From Lentzea aerocolonigenes (GTDB lineage Bacteria > Actinomycetota > Actinomycetes > Mycobacteriales > Pseudonocardiaceae), in the NCBI RefSeq assembly GCF_000955955.1, contig NZ_JYJG01000239.1:1-39203 (forward strand): 39,203 bases of DNA, given 5' to 3'. Below the pieces are notes generated by a model. The model was not told where the DNA came from, did no database searches, and saw only the letters and a program-made list of their open reading frames with translations. The translations under genes and the position numbers were made by a program. The stretch's first letter is position 1, and the number at the start of each line of letters is the position of its first letter. Of the stretch, positions 29,766-38,510 are shown piece after piece.

Positions 29766-31724
29766 GTGACCCATTGCCCCTACTGCGCGCTGCAGTGCTC
29801 CATGAGCGTCATCGACGGCCAGGTGGCCCCTGGTCCCGGTGGGCTGTGCCAGAAGGGCTGGACGGCGGGGGAGCTGCTGCGCCATCCAGGCCGCCTCACC
29901 ACGCCGTTGATCCACGGCGAGCCTGCTTCGTGGGACGAGGCGATGGACTTCGTCGTATCCCGCATCCGGTCCTACGAGCCCGACGAGGTCGCCGTGTTCG
30001 GTGGCGGCGGGCTGACCAACGAGAAGGCGTACCTGCTCGGCAAGTTCGCGCGGGTCGCCCTGAAGACCTCGCAGATCGACTACAACGGCCGGTTCTGCAT
30101 GTCGTCGGCGGCCGCGGCAGGCAACAAGGCGTTCGGGCTGGATCGCGGGCTGCCGTTTCCGTTGACCGATCTTCGTTCCGCGGACACGGTGCTGCTGGCC
30201 GGCTCGAACCCCGCCGAGACCATGCCGCCGTTCCTGAGGCACCTGGAGGGTGCGCGGCTGATCGTCATCGACCCGCGCCGCACGCCGACCGCCGAGCGCG
30301 CGACGTTGCACCTGCAGCCCGCGCCGGGCACGGATCTGGCGCTGGCACTGGGGTTGCTGCACACGGCCGTGATCGAGGGTGTGATCGACAAGGAGTACAT
30401 CTCCTCTCGCACCTCGGGTTTCGACGACGCGTGGCGAGTGGCGGCGCAGTGGTGGCCGGAGCACACCGAGCGCGTCACCGGAGTCTCCGCTGCCGACCAA
30501 CGCGCTGCGGTGCACATGCTGGCCGGGCGGTCGTACATCCTGACCGGCCGCGGTACCGAGCAGCACGCATCCGGCACCGACAACGTCTCGGCGTGGATCA
30601 ACCTGGCTCTGGCACTGGGTCTGCCGGGCCGAGTTGGTTCCGGTTACGGGTGCCTGACCGGGCAGGGCAACGGTCAGGGCGGGCGTGAGCACGGGCAGAA
30701 GGCCGACCAGCTGCCCGGCTACCGCAAGCTCGACGATCCCGTGGCGCGCAAGCACATCATGGACGTCTGGGGCGTCGACTGGCTGCCCGGCGTCGGCCGC
30801 AGCGCGTACGAGCTGCTGAACGCCGACGACCTCAAGGCGATGCTGGTGTTCGGCAGCAACCCGGTGGTGTCGGCGCCACGCGCGTCCGGTGTCGCTGATC
30901 GTCTCCGAGCGCTGGATCTGCTGGTGGTCGCGGACTTCGTGATGTCCGAGACCGCCGCGATGGCCGACGTCGTGTTCCCGGTGACGCAGTGGGCCGAGGA
31001 AGACGGCACGATGACCAACCTCGAAGGCCGGATCATCAGGCGCCGCAAGGCACTCGACCCGCCTGCCAACGTGCGCAGCGACCTCCACCTCATCCACGGG
31101 CTGGCCGCGCGTCTCGGCTGTGCGGAGAAGTTCCTGACCGAGCCGAAGGAGATCTTCGAGGAGCTGCGGAAGGCGTCTGCCGGCGGTCTGTCCGACTACT
31201 CCGGCGTCACCTACGAGCGGCTCGACTCCGAGCAGCTGCACTGGCCGGTGCCGTCCACCGAACACCCTGGCACGCCAAGGCTTTTCCTCGACCGGTTCGC
31301 GCACGCAGATGGCCTGGCGCGGTTCATCCCGGTCGACCACCGCGGCCCGGCCGAGCCGCCGGACGAGGAGTTCCCGTTGCAGGCCACCACGGGGCGGGTC
31401 CTGCAGCACTACCAGTCGGGTGCGCAGACGCGGCGGATCGGCGAGCTGATGAAGGCGGTTCCCGAGATGTACGTGGAAGTGCACCCGGACACGGCTTCGC
31501 GGGCCGGGCTTGTCTCTGGCGAGCCCGCGCACGTCGTGTCCAGGCGGGGAACGGTGACGGCGACCGTGCGGTGCGTGCCGAGCATGCGTGCCGACGCGGT
31601 GTTCCTGCCGTTCCACTTCCCCGGTGACGGGCGGGCGAACCTGCTCACCAACCCCGCGCTCGATCCCACGAGCCGGATGCCCGAGTTCAAGGTCTGCGCG
31701 GTGCGATTGGAGCGGGCAACATGA
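29766..31724 (+). CDS. nasA: Assimilatory nitrate reductase catalytic subunit
   Basis: This 652-residue molybdopterin oxidoreductase reduces nitrate to nitrite in the cytoplasm. A 4Fe-4S site is formed by C4, C7, C11 and C28 (H-C-P-Y-C-A-L-Q-C, then G-L-C-Q-K-G). The bis-MGD domains follow, with N-G-R-F-C-M-S-S near residue 113 (the cysteine is a likely Mo ligand), G-S-N-P-A-E near residue 150, and the C-terminal molydopterin-binding domain from about residue 535. There is no Tat signal, as expected for the assimilatory enzyme. GTG is the only possible start after the in-frame stop at 29739. The stop overlaps the next ATG. Gene order matches the nas operon of Amycolatopsis. Confidence 0.93.
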   Translation: MTHCPYCALQCSMSVIDGQVAPGPGGLCQKGWTAGELLRHPGRLTTPLIHGEPASWDEAMDFVVSRIRSYEPDEVAVFGGGGLTNEKAYLLGKFARVALKTSQIDYNGRFCMSSAAAAGNKAFGLDRGLPFPLTDLRSADTVLLAGSNPAETMPPFLRHLEGARLIVIDPRRTPTAERATLHLQPAPGTDLALALGLLHTAVIEGVIDKEYISSRTSGFDDAWRVAAQWWPEHTERVTGVSAADQRAAVHMLAGRSYILTGRGTEQHASGTDNVSAWINLALALGLPGRVGSGYGCLTGQGNGQGGREHGQKADQLPGYRKLDDPVARKHIMDVWGVDWLPGVGRSAYELLNADDLKAMLVFGSNPVVSAPRASGVADRLRALDLLVVADFVMSETAAMADVVFPVTQWAEEDGTMTNLEGRIIRRRKALDPPANVRSDLHLIHGLAARLGCAEKFLTEPKEIFEELRKASAGGLSDYSGVTYERLDSEQLHWPVPSTEHPGTPRLFLDRFAHADGLARFIPVDHRGPAEPPDEEFPLQATTGRVLQHYQSGAQTRRIGELMKAVPEMYVEVHPDTASRAGLVSGEPAHVVSRRGTVTATVRCVPSMRADAVFLPFHFPGDGRANLLTNPALDPTSRMPEFKVCAVRLERAT

Positions 31725-33136
31725 GGCGAGTCGTGATCGTCGGTTACGGCATGGCGGGCGCTCGGTTGGCGGACGAGCTGCGGCGTCGTGACCAGGACAT
31801 CTCCATCACCATCATCGGTTCGGAGCCGCACCCGGCCTACAACCGGGTGCTGTTGTCGACGGTGGTGGCGGGCACGATGACGCCGCAGTCGACGCGGCTG
31901 CACGACGAGAAGTGGGCCGCGGACCACAACATCGACCTCCGGCTCGGCCAGGAGATTCAGGAAATCGACCGGCAGAACCGCACTGTCGACGGAATTCCCT
32001 ACGACGCCTTGGTGCTCGCGACCGGCAGCACCCCCTGGGTGCCACCCGCCGAAGGGCTGCTCGAAGACGGCAAGCTCGCTGCCGGCGTCGTCGCGTTCCG
32101 GACGCTCGACGACTGCGCCGAGATCGAAGCCAAGGCCCGCAAGGGTGCGCCCGTGGTCGTCCTGGGTGGCGGGTTGCTGGGCATCGAGGCCGCGCGAGGC
32201 CTGGCCGGCCGCGGCTGCCTGGTCACAGTGGTGCACCCGGTCGGCCACCTCATGGAACGCCAGCTGGACCCCGGCGCCGGTGGTGTTCTGGCCCGCACGC
32301 TCGGACAGCTCGGCATCGAGTTCCGCCTCAACTCAATGGCCGCCAAGTACCTCCCCGGCGACGGCATGATCCTCGACGACGGCACCCACGTCCCCGCCGA
32401 GCTGGTGGTCGTTTCCGCTGGTGTGCGCGCCGAGACTTCGTTGGCGGTCAAGGCGGGGCTCACCGTCGATCGCGGCATCGTCGTGGACGACGCGTTGCGC
32501 ACCAGCGACCCGCGCATCCACGCGATCGGCGACTGCGCCCAGCACCCCGGCACGGTCTCCGGTCTCGTCCAACCCGCGTGGGATCAGGCCGCTGTGCTCG
32601 CCGACCGTCTGACCGGCACCAACCCGGCCTCCCGGTACCGCGGCACTTCCGTTGTCACGCGCCTGAAAGCCCGCGACGTGGACTTGGCCGCGTTGGGTGA
32701 TGTCCACACCGATGTGGACTGCCCGGACTCGGAAGTCCTGTGCTTCCAGGAACCTTCGCGCGGCCGGTACGCGAAGCTGGTTCTGCGCGACGACCGGGTG
32801 GCGGGCGCGATCGTGCTGGGCGCACCGGATGCGGCCGCGACGATCACCCAGCTCTACGACCGCGGAATCCCAGCTCCGACAGACCGTCTGGCGTTGCTGC
32901 TGGGACGTGCGCTGCCCGCAGAGGCGGCCAGCCCGGCCGATCTGCCGTCCAGCGCGGTGATCTGCCGCTGCAACACCGTCTCCAAGGGACAGATCGTGTC
33001 GGCCTGGCGGGCGGGAGCGGAAAGTCTGCCTCAGCTGGCGGAGGCGACGCGGGCGACCACCGGCTGTGGTGGTTGCAAGGACGCGGTGTGCGGGTTGCTC
33101 GACTGGCTCGGCGCCTCACAGCCGGCCTCTGCGTGA
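31721..33136 (+). CDS. nasC: Nitrate reductase electron-transfer flavoprotein (NasC type)
   Basis: This 471-residue protein has two parts. Residues 1-400 are an FAD/NAD(P)-dependent disulfide-reductase-type domain (I-V-G-Y-G-M-A-G for FAD, V-V-L-G-G-G-L-L-G-I-E-A for NAD(P)H near residue 143). The C-terminus is a BFD-like 2Fe-2S domain with C-R-C-N near residue 414 and T-G-C-G-G-C near residue 448. It would carry electrons from NAD(P)H to NasA. It is translationally coupled to nasA (ATGA). The first half resembles the N-terminal half of NirB, so both probably derive from one module. Confidence 0.88.
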   Translation: MRRVVIVGYGMAGARLADELRRRDQDISITIIGSEPHPAYNRVLLSTVVAGTMTPQSTRLHDEKWAADHNIDLRLGQEIQEIDRQNRTVDGIPYDALVLATGSTPWVPPAEGLLEDGKLAAGVVAFRTLDDCAEIEAKARKGAPVVVLGGGLLGIEAARGLAGRGCLVTVVHPVGHLMERQLDPGAGGVLARTLGQLGIEFRLNSMAAKYLPGDGMILDDGTHVPAELVVVSAGVRAETSLAVKAGLTVDRGIVVDDALRTSDPRIHAIGDCAQHPGTVSGLVQPAWDQAAVLADRLTGTNPASRYRGTSVVTRLKARDVDLAALGDVHTDVDCPDSEVLCFQEPSRGRYAKLVLRDDRVAGAIVLGAPDAAATITQLYDRGIPAPTDRLALLLGRALPAEAASPADLPSSAVICRCNTVSKGQIVSAWRAGAESLPQLAEATRATTGCGGCKDAVCGLLDWLGASQPASA

Positions 33137-33140
33137 TGTG

Positions 33141-33160
33141 CGGCGGAGTTGCCTCCGCCG
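33141..33160 (+). repeat. Hairpin in the nasC-nasK gap
   Basis: CGGCGGAG and CTCCGCCG form a perfect 8-bp stem with a TTGC loop, five bases after the nasC stop. No T-run follows. It may reduce read-through or fix an mRNA end between nasC and the transporter gene. TAGTTT at 33196-33201 could then serve as a minus-10 box for separate transcription of nasK. Confidence 0.5.
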
Positions 33161-33238
33161 TCATCGGCCAGAACCCCTTGGTAATGCTCGGTTCTTAGTT
33201 TCTTCGGCAGTCGCCGAACCCCCGTGTGGAGGACGTTC

Positions 33239-34540
33239 ATGAGCTGGATTAACCACTGGGAGCCGGAGAAGCCCGAGTTCTGGGAGTCCACCGGCAAGCG
33301 GATCGCCCGCAAGAACCTCGCTCTCAGCATCTTCGCGGAGAACCTCGGGTTCAGCGTGTGGGTGCTGATGAGCATCGTGGTGGTGAGCCTCGGCTCGGTG
33401 GGCTTCAACTTCAGCGTCGGACAGCAGTTCTGGCTGCTGATCGTGCCGAACCTGGTCGGCGCGGTGCTGCGGGTGCCCTACACGTTCGCGGTGCCGAAGT
33501 TCGGTGGCCGGGCGTGGACGACGATCAGCGCCGGGTTGCTGCTGATCCCGACCGCGATGCTCGCGTACGCGGTGTCGACGCCGGGCACGTCGTACTCGTT
33601 CTTCCTGCTCACCGCGGCTGCGATGGGCCTCGGTGGCGGTAACTTCTCGTCGTCGATGGCGAACATCTCGTTCTTCTACCCGGAGGGCAAGAAGGGCCTG
33701 GCGCTCGGCATGAACGCGGCCGGTGGCAACCTCGGCGTCGCGATCACACAGCTCATCGTGCCGATCGTGATCACCATCGGGACCGGTGTCCACCTCGCCT
33801 ACGCGGCGCTGATCTGGATGCCGTTCATCGTGGTCGCCACGACCTGCGCGTGGTTCTTCATGGACAGCCTGACGCAGGCCAAGCCGGACGGGCAGTCCTA
33901 CAAGCTGGCGCTGTCGAACCAGCACACCTGGGTGATGTCGTTTCTGTACATCGGCACGTTCGGGTCGTTCATCGGGTTCTCGTTCGCGTTCCCGTCGCTG
34001 ATCAAGATCAGCTTCGTCGACTACAAGGGCTGGGTGGCGCTCGCGTTCCTCGGCGCACTGATCGGCTCGGTGGCCCGTCCGTTCGGTGGCTGGATGGCCG
34101 ACCGGATCGGTGGCGCCAAGGTGACGGCCGGCACGTTCGTGGGGCTCGCGATCGGCACGGTCGGCGTGATCGTGAGCGTCGACTCGAAGAACTTCGCGCT
34201 GTTCTTCGGCTCGTTCATCGTGCTGTTCATCCTGGCCGGAGTCGGCAACGGCTCGACGTACCGGATGATCCCGGCGATCTTCAAGACGCAGTCCGACGAC
34301 GACAAGTCGGCCAAGCGCCAGGCCGCCGCCGTGGTCGGCATCGCGGGTGCGATCGGCGCTGCCGGTGGTGTGCTGGTGAACTACGTCTTCAAACTCTCGC
34401 TCGAGGGCTCGAAGACCCTGACGCCCGCGCTGACCGCGTTCCTGGTCTTCTACGGGCTCTGCCTCGGCACGACCTGGTGGTTCTACCTGCGGCGCAACGT
34501 GTTCGCGGCACGGCCGTCGCTCGCCTACGCGGGCGTGTGA
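33239..34540 (+). CDS. nasK: Nitrate/nitrite transporter, NarK/NasA (NNP) family MFS
   Basis: This 433-residue major facilitator has 12 predicted helices. The nitrate-porter signatures are present: G-G-G-N-F-S-S-S-M-A-N-I near residue 138 and the A-G-V-G-N-G-S-T-Y-R-M-I-P near residue 333. F-Y-P-E-G-K-K-G-L-A-L-G-M-N-A-A-G-G-N-L-G is also typical. It brings nitrate into the cell for the reductases encoded around it. ATG at 33239 is chosen because GGAGG stands six bases upstream; a GTG 15 bases earlier is possible. It is separated from nasC by 102 bases with a hairpin, and from nirB by 111 bases with a regulatory site. Confidence 0.93.
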   Translation: MSWINHWEPEKPEFWESTGKRIARKNLALSIFAENLGFSVWVLMSIVVVSLGSVGFNFSVGQQFWLLIVPNLVGAVLRVPYTFAVPKFGGRAWTTISAGLLLIPTAMLAYAVSTPGTSYSFFLLTAAAMGLGGGNFSSSMANISFFYPEGKKGLALGMNAAGGNLGVAITQLIVPIVITIGTGVHLAYAALIWMPFIVVATTCAWFFMDSLTQAKPDGQSYKLALSNQHTWVMSFLYIGTFGSFIGFSFAFPSLIKISFVDYKGWVALAFLGALIGSVARPFGGWMADRIGGAKVTAGTFVGLAIGTVGVIVSVDSKNFALFFGSFIVLFILAGVGNGSTYRMIPAIFKTQSDDDKSAKRQAAAVVGIAGAIGAAGGVLVNYVFKLSLEGSKTLTPALTAFLVFYGLCLGTTWWFYLRRNVFAARPSLAYAGV

Positions 34541-34574
34541 CGCACACCGCACTGAGCAGCGGAGAGAGTTTCCT

Positions 34575-34612
34575 TTAACACCCGCGAAATGTTGCGGACC
34601 TTGGGATGACAC
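34575..34612 (+). promoter_or_regulatory. GlnR-like site upstream of nirB
   Basis: Boxes TTAAC, GAAAT, GACCT and GACAC are spaced exactly six bases apart. The first, second and fourth each match four of five positions of the GlnR pattern gTnAC-n6-GaAAC. The stretch from GAAAT onward matches the site before nasA at 16 of 20 bases. It ends 39 bases before the nirB start, so nirB probably has its own nitrogen-controlled promoter inside the operon. Confidence 0.6.
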
Positions 34613-34635
34613 GCCGCCCGGTGAGCATACCGGGC

Positions 34636-34644
34636 GAAGGAGGT
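34636..34644 (+). promoter_or_regulatory. Very strong ribosome-binding site of nirB
   Basis: GAAGGAGGT is a near-perfect complement of the 16S rRNA 3' end, seven bases before the nirB ATG at 34652. It fixes that start. An out-of-frame ATG at 34645 overlaps the end of the site and would give a short unrelated peptide. Confidence 0.8.
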
Positions 34645-34651
34645 ATGCCCG

Positions 34652-37108
34652 ATGACCCAGACACTAGTCGTGATCGGCAACGGCATGGTGGGCCACAGGC
34701 TGGTCGAGATCCTCCGTGACTCGTCGTGGCGGATCGTGGTGTTCGGTGAGGAATCCCGGCCCGCCTACGACCGCGTCGCGTTGTCGTCCTATGTGGACAC
34801 GTGGAGTTCCGCCGACCTGGAGCTCACGCCGTTGACCGGTTGTGAGCTCCGGCTCGGTGAGAAGGCTGTTTCCGTCGACCGGGAACGCCGTGTGGTGGTC
34901 GGCGCTTCCGGTGTCGAGATCACGTACGACGCGCTGGTGCTGGCCACCGGTTCGGTTCCGTTCGTGCCGCCGGTGCCCGGCCGCGACCTGCCCGGCTGCC
35001 ACGTGTACCGGACGATCGACGACCTGGACGACATCCGGGCGACCGTCGAGGCCGCTGACCGGCCTGGACGGCACTCCGGGATGGTGCTCGGCGGTGGTCT
35101 GCTCGGGCTGGAGGCGGCCAACGCGTTGCGCGGCATGGGAGTCTCGCCGCACGTCGTGGAGCTGGCGCCGCGGTTGATGCCGATCCAGGTCGACGACGGT
35201 GGTGCCGGGCTGTTGAAGCGGCTGGTCGAGAAGCTCGACCTGACCGTGCACACCGGCACTTCCGCTTCTTCCATCGAACGCGACGGCACGCGGCTGATCG
35301 CCAAGCTGGCCAACGGCCTCGAGCTCGACCTCGACGTCGTGGTGTTCAGCGCGGGTATCCGGCCGCGCACCGATCTGGATCTGGGGTTGGAGCTGGGGCC
35401 GCGCGGCGGCTACCTGGTCGACGCAGCCTGCCGGACCGCTGACCCCCGGGTGTTCGCGATCGGTGAGTGCGCTGCCGTTGAGGGTGTTGCCTACGGTCTG
35501 GTGGCTCCTGGTTACGCGATGGCCGAGGTCGTCGCTGACCAGCTGCACGGCGGTGCGAAGACGTTCCCCGGTGCGGACGTCTCCACGAAGCTGAAGCTGC
35601 TCGGTGTGGACGTGGCGTCGTTCGGTGATGCGCACGCGCAGACCGAGGGTGCGCTGGAAGTCGTGGTGAACAACGCGGTTGCCGGCACTTACAGCAAGCT
35701 CGTGGTGTCCGACGACGCCAAGACTCTGCTCGGTGGCGTGCTCGTCGGTGACGCGTCGTCGTACCTGTCGCTGCGGCCGTTGGTGGGCAAGGAAGTTCCG
35801 GCAGGGCTGTTGCAGCCGGGCGGAGCTGTCGACGTCGAGATGCCTGCGGATGCTCAGGTTTGCTCGTGTCACGCGGTGACCAAGCAGACGATCACGGACG
35901 CGATCCAGTCCGGCGTCGCATGTGACGTGGCTGAGCTGAAGGCGTGCACCAAGGCCGGCACGGGTTGTGGTTCGTGCGTGCCGATGCTGAAGAAGCTGCT
36001 GACCGACTGCGGTGTCGAGCAGTCCAAGGCGCTGTGCGAGCACTTCACGTACTCGCGCGCTGAGTTGTTCGAGATCATCCGGGCGACGCGGATCACCACG
36101 TTCACCGCGTTGGTGGAGAAGCACGGCACCGGACGTGGCTGCGACATCTGCAAGCCGGCGGTGGCCTCGATCCTGGCGTCGCTGAACAACGGCCACATCC
36201 TCGGCGAGGCCCAGGTCTCGTTGCAGGACACCAATGACAAGTTCCTGGCGAACCTGCAGCGCAACGGCACGTATTCGGTCGTGCCGCGCATCCCCGGCGG
36301 GGAGATCACGCCGGAGAAGCTGATCGTGATCGGCGAGGTGGCCCGCGACTTCGGCCTCTACACGAAGATCACGGGTGGCCAGCGCATCGACCTGTTCGGT
36401 GCGACCGTCGACCAGCTGCCGGAGATCTGGCGGCGTCTGGTCGATGCCGGATTCGAGTCCGGTCACGCGTACGGCAAGGCGTTGCGCACGGTGAAGTCCT
36501 GCGTCGGTACCACCTGGTGCCGTTACGGCGTCCAGGACTCGGTGGGGCTCGCGATCGAGCTGGAGCTGCGGTACCGGGGCCTGCGGTCGCCGCACAAGCT
36601 CAAGTCCGCGGTTTCCGGGTGTGCGCGTGAATGTGCTGAGGCGCGCGGCAAGGACTTCGGCGTCATCGCCACCGAGAACGGCTGGAACCTCTACGTCGGT
36701 GGCAACGGCGGTTTCACGCCTCGCCACGCGGATCTTCTCGTGTCCGATGTGGACACCGAAGAGCTGATTCGGATCATCGACCGGTTCCTGATGTTCTACA
36801 TCCGCACGGCCGACCGGTTGCAGCGCACTTCCGCGTGGCTGGAAGGGCTCGACGGCGGGCTCGACCACCTGCGCGAAGTCGTGGTGGACGACAAGCTCGG
36901 CATCTGCGCGGAGCTGGAAGCCGCGATGGAGTCGCACGTCTCCGACTACGCCGACGAGTGGCGTGGTGTGTTGGAGGACCCGGAGAAGCTCGCTCGGTTC
37001 ACGTCGTTCGTGAACGCGCCGGGCACGCCGGATCCGACGATCTCGTTCCGCGCTGAGCGTGGTCAGCGCGTTCCTGTCCAGCTCGGGATTCCGGAGGTCG
37101 TCAGGTGA
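34652..37108 (+). CDS. nirB: NAD(P)H nitrite reductase large subunit
   Basis: This 818-residue siroheme enzyme reduces nitrite to ammonium. In order it has an FAD/NAD domain (about 1-390), a BFD-like 2Fe-2S domain with C-S-C-H near residue 404 and G-C-G-S-C near residue 438, and a second such region ending G-C-D-I-C near residue 496. The ferredoxin-like and siroheme domains follow (about 530-800). The siroheme/4Fe-4S cysteines are in C-V-G-T-T-W-C near residue 617 and G-C-A-R-E-C near residue 656. NirD is encoded next with a GTGA overlap. This corresponds to NasB of the Amycolatopsis nas operon. Confidence 0.95.
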   Translation: MTQTLVVIGNGMVGHRLVEILRDSSWRIVVFGEESRPAYDRVALSSYVDTWSSADLELTPLTGCELRLGEKAVSVDRERRVVVGASGVEITYDALVLATGSVPFVPPVPGRDLPGCHVYRTIDDLDDIRATVEAADRPGRHSGMVLGGGLLGLEAANALRGMGVSPHVVELAPRLMPIQVDDGGAGLLKRLVEKLDLTVHTGTSASSIERDGTRLIAKLANGLELDLDVVVFSAGIRPRTDLDLGLELGPRGGYLVDAACRTADPRVFAIGECAAVEGVAYGLVAPGYAMAEVVADQLHGGAKTFPGADVSTKLKLLGVDVASFGDAHAQTEGALEVVVNNAVAGTYSKLVVSDDAKTLLGGVLVGDASSYLSLRPLVGKEVPAGLLQPGGAVDVEMPADAQVCSCHAVTKQTITDAIQSGVACDVAELKACTKAGTGCGSCVPMLKKLLTDCGVEQSKALCEHFTYSRAELFEIIRATRITTFTALVEKHGTGRGCDICKPAVASILASLNNGHILGEAQVSLQDTNDKFLANLQRNGTYSVVPRIPGGEITPEKLIVIGEVARDFGLYTKITGGQRIDLFGATVDQLPEIWRRLVDAGFESGHAYGKALRTVKSCVGTTWCRYGVQDSVGLAIELELRYRGLRSPHKLKSAVSGCARECAEARGKDFGVIATENGWNLYVGGNGGFTPRHADLLVSDVDTEELIRIIDRFLMFYIRTADRLQRTSAWLEGLDGGLDHLREVVVDDKLGICAELEAAMESHVSDYADEWRGVLEDPEKLARFTSFVNAPGTPDPTISFRAERGQRVPVQLGIPEVVR

Positions 37109-37419
37109 CCGTCGTCTGTGACTTTGAGGTGTTGCGTCCGGAGCAGGGCGTCGCGGCGCTGCTGCCCGACGGTTCGCAGGTGGCGGTGTTCCTGACCGCT
37201 GACGGATCCCTGCACGCGTTGGACAACATCGACCCGTTCAGCGGGGCTGCTGTGCTGTCACGCGGAATCGTCGGCGATCGCGGTGGCGTTCCCGTCGTGG
37301 TGTCACCGGTCTACAAACAGGCGTTCGAGCTGGCGACCGGCAAGTGCCTGGACGAGCCCGCGGTTTCCGTTGCGGTGCACCCGGTACGTGTGCGTGACGG
37401 CGTCGTGGAGCTGACATGA
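37105..37419 (+). CDS. nirD: Nitrite reductase small subunit
   Basis: This 104-residue Rieske-fold protein lacks the cysteine and histidine ligands of true Rieske proteins, as is usual for NirD. Recognisable segments are L-H-A-L-D-N-I-D-P-F near residue 32, L-S-R-G-I-V-G-D near residue 52, and P-V-Y-K-Q-A-F-E-L-A-T-G-K-C-L-D near residue 71. It associates with NirB. Both ends overlap neighbours by four bases (GTGA with nirB, ATGA with the next gene), so the three proteins are made in a coupled way. Confidence 0.93.
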   Translation: MTVVCDFEVLRPEQGVAALLPDGSQVAVFLTADGSLHALDNIDPFSGAAVLSRGIVGDRGGVPVVVSPVYKQAFELATGKCLDEPAVSVAVHPVRVRDGVVELT

Positions 37420-38510
37420 ACGGACCGCTGGCGGGCTTCACCATCGGTGTCACCGCGGCCCGTCGCGCCGACGAGCTCATCGCGATGCTGGAACGCAAGG
37501 GCGCGTCCGTCATCCACGGCCCGGCGATCCGAATCCTGCCGCTGCCCGATGACGCCGAGCTGCACCAAGCCACGTCAGAGCTGGTGTCGGCGCCGGTCGA
37601 CGTCGTCGTCGCCACCACCGCGATCGGGTTCCGCGGATGGTTCGAAGCAGCCGAGGGATGGGGGCTGGCCAGCCGTTTGCACCGGTCCCTTGAAGGTGCC
37701 GTGGTGTTGCCGCGGGGCCCGAAGGCCAAGGGCGCGGTGCGGGCGGCTGGGCTGGTCGAGGCCTGGTCGCCGTCGTCCGAGTCGAACGCCGAACTCCTGC
37801 AGTACCTGTTGCGAATGGGGGTCTCCGGGAAGCGCGTCGCCGTTCAGCTGCACGGGGAACCGCTACCGGACTTCGTGAACACTCTGCGGGCCGCCGGTGC
37901 CGATGTCGTCGAGATCCCGGTGTACCGCTGGGAACCGCCCGCGGACCTCGGTCCGCTGGAGCGGTTGATCGACGCGACGCTGGCGGGGCAGGTGGACGCG
38001 CTGACGTTCACGAGCGCACCGGCCGCTTCTTCGGTCCTGCGGACCGCAGGCGCTCGGTACGGCGATCTGGTGGAGGCGTTGCGGCGCAACGTTCTCGTGG
38101 TCGGGGTTGGGGCCATCACCGCTGGGCCGTTGGTGGCTGCGGGGATTCCTGTGGTGCAGCCTGCCCGGTCTCGGATCGGGTCGATGGTTCGGGAACTGGC
38201 GGTGGAGTTGCCTGCGCGGGCCACACGGCTGCGGATCGCGTCCTTCGATTTGGAGATGCGGGCTCAGGCTGTGGTGGTGGACGGCGAGTTGCGGCCCGTT
38301 GCGCCTGCTCCTATGGCCGTGTTGCGGACTCTCGTGGCTGCTCGTGGGCGGGTGGTTTCCCGGCAGGATCTGTTGGCGGCGTTGCCTTCTGGTGGTGAGG
38401 AGCATGCCGTTGAGACCGCTATCGGGCGGTTGAGAACGGCTTTGGGGTCGCCGGCCATGGTGTGCACTGTGGTCAAGCGCGGGTATCGACTTGCTATGGA
38501 GCCTGCATGA
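37416..38510 (+). CDS. nnaR: NnaR-like protein: HemD domain fused to winged-helix DNA-binding domain
   Basis: In this 364-residue protein residues 1-265 or so form a uroporphyrinogen-III synthase fold (V-V-V-A-T-T-A-I-G-F-R-G-W-F near residue 60, D-A-L-T-F-T-S-A-P-A-A-S near residue 195). The last 95 residues are an OmpR/PhoB-type winged helix (L-V-A-A-R-G-R-V-V-S-R-Q-D-L-L, then A-V-E-T-A-I-G-R-L-R, V-K-R-G-Y-R-L). Rv0260c and Streptomyces NnaR have this architecture, and NnaR acts with GlnR in switching on nitrate genes. It may also, or instead, make the siroheme precursor uroporphyrinogen III. Third-position base use changes near 38100, inside the gene. Confidence 0.85.
   Translation: MNGPLAGFTIGVTAARRADELIAMLERKGASVIHGPAIRILPLPDDAELHQATSELVSAPVDVVVATTAIGFRGWFEAAEGWGLASRLHRSLEGAVVLPRGPKAKGAVRAAGLVEAWSPSSESNAELLQYLLRMGVSGKRVAVQLHGEPLPDFVNTLRAAGADVVEIPVYRWEPPADLGPLERLIDATLAGQVDALTFTSAPAASSVLRTAGARYGDLVEALRRNVLVVGVGAITAGPLVAAGIPVVQPARSRIGSMVRELAVELPARATRLRIASFDLEMRAQAVVVDGELRPVAPAPMAVLRTLVAARGRVVSRQDLLAALPSGGEEHAVETAIGRLRTALGSPAMVCTVVKRGYRLAMEPA

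Noticed and set aside
34645..34653. ATG at 34645 as the start of nirB or a leader peptide
   Set aside because: It is out of frame with nirB and overlaps the end of the strong ribosome-binding site, so ATG at 34652 is far better placed.
34664..36937. Long minus-strand open frame opposite nirB
   Set aside because: Same cause. The translated product is low-complexity, and nirB is fully supported by cofactor motifs.
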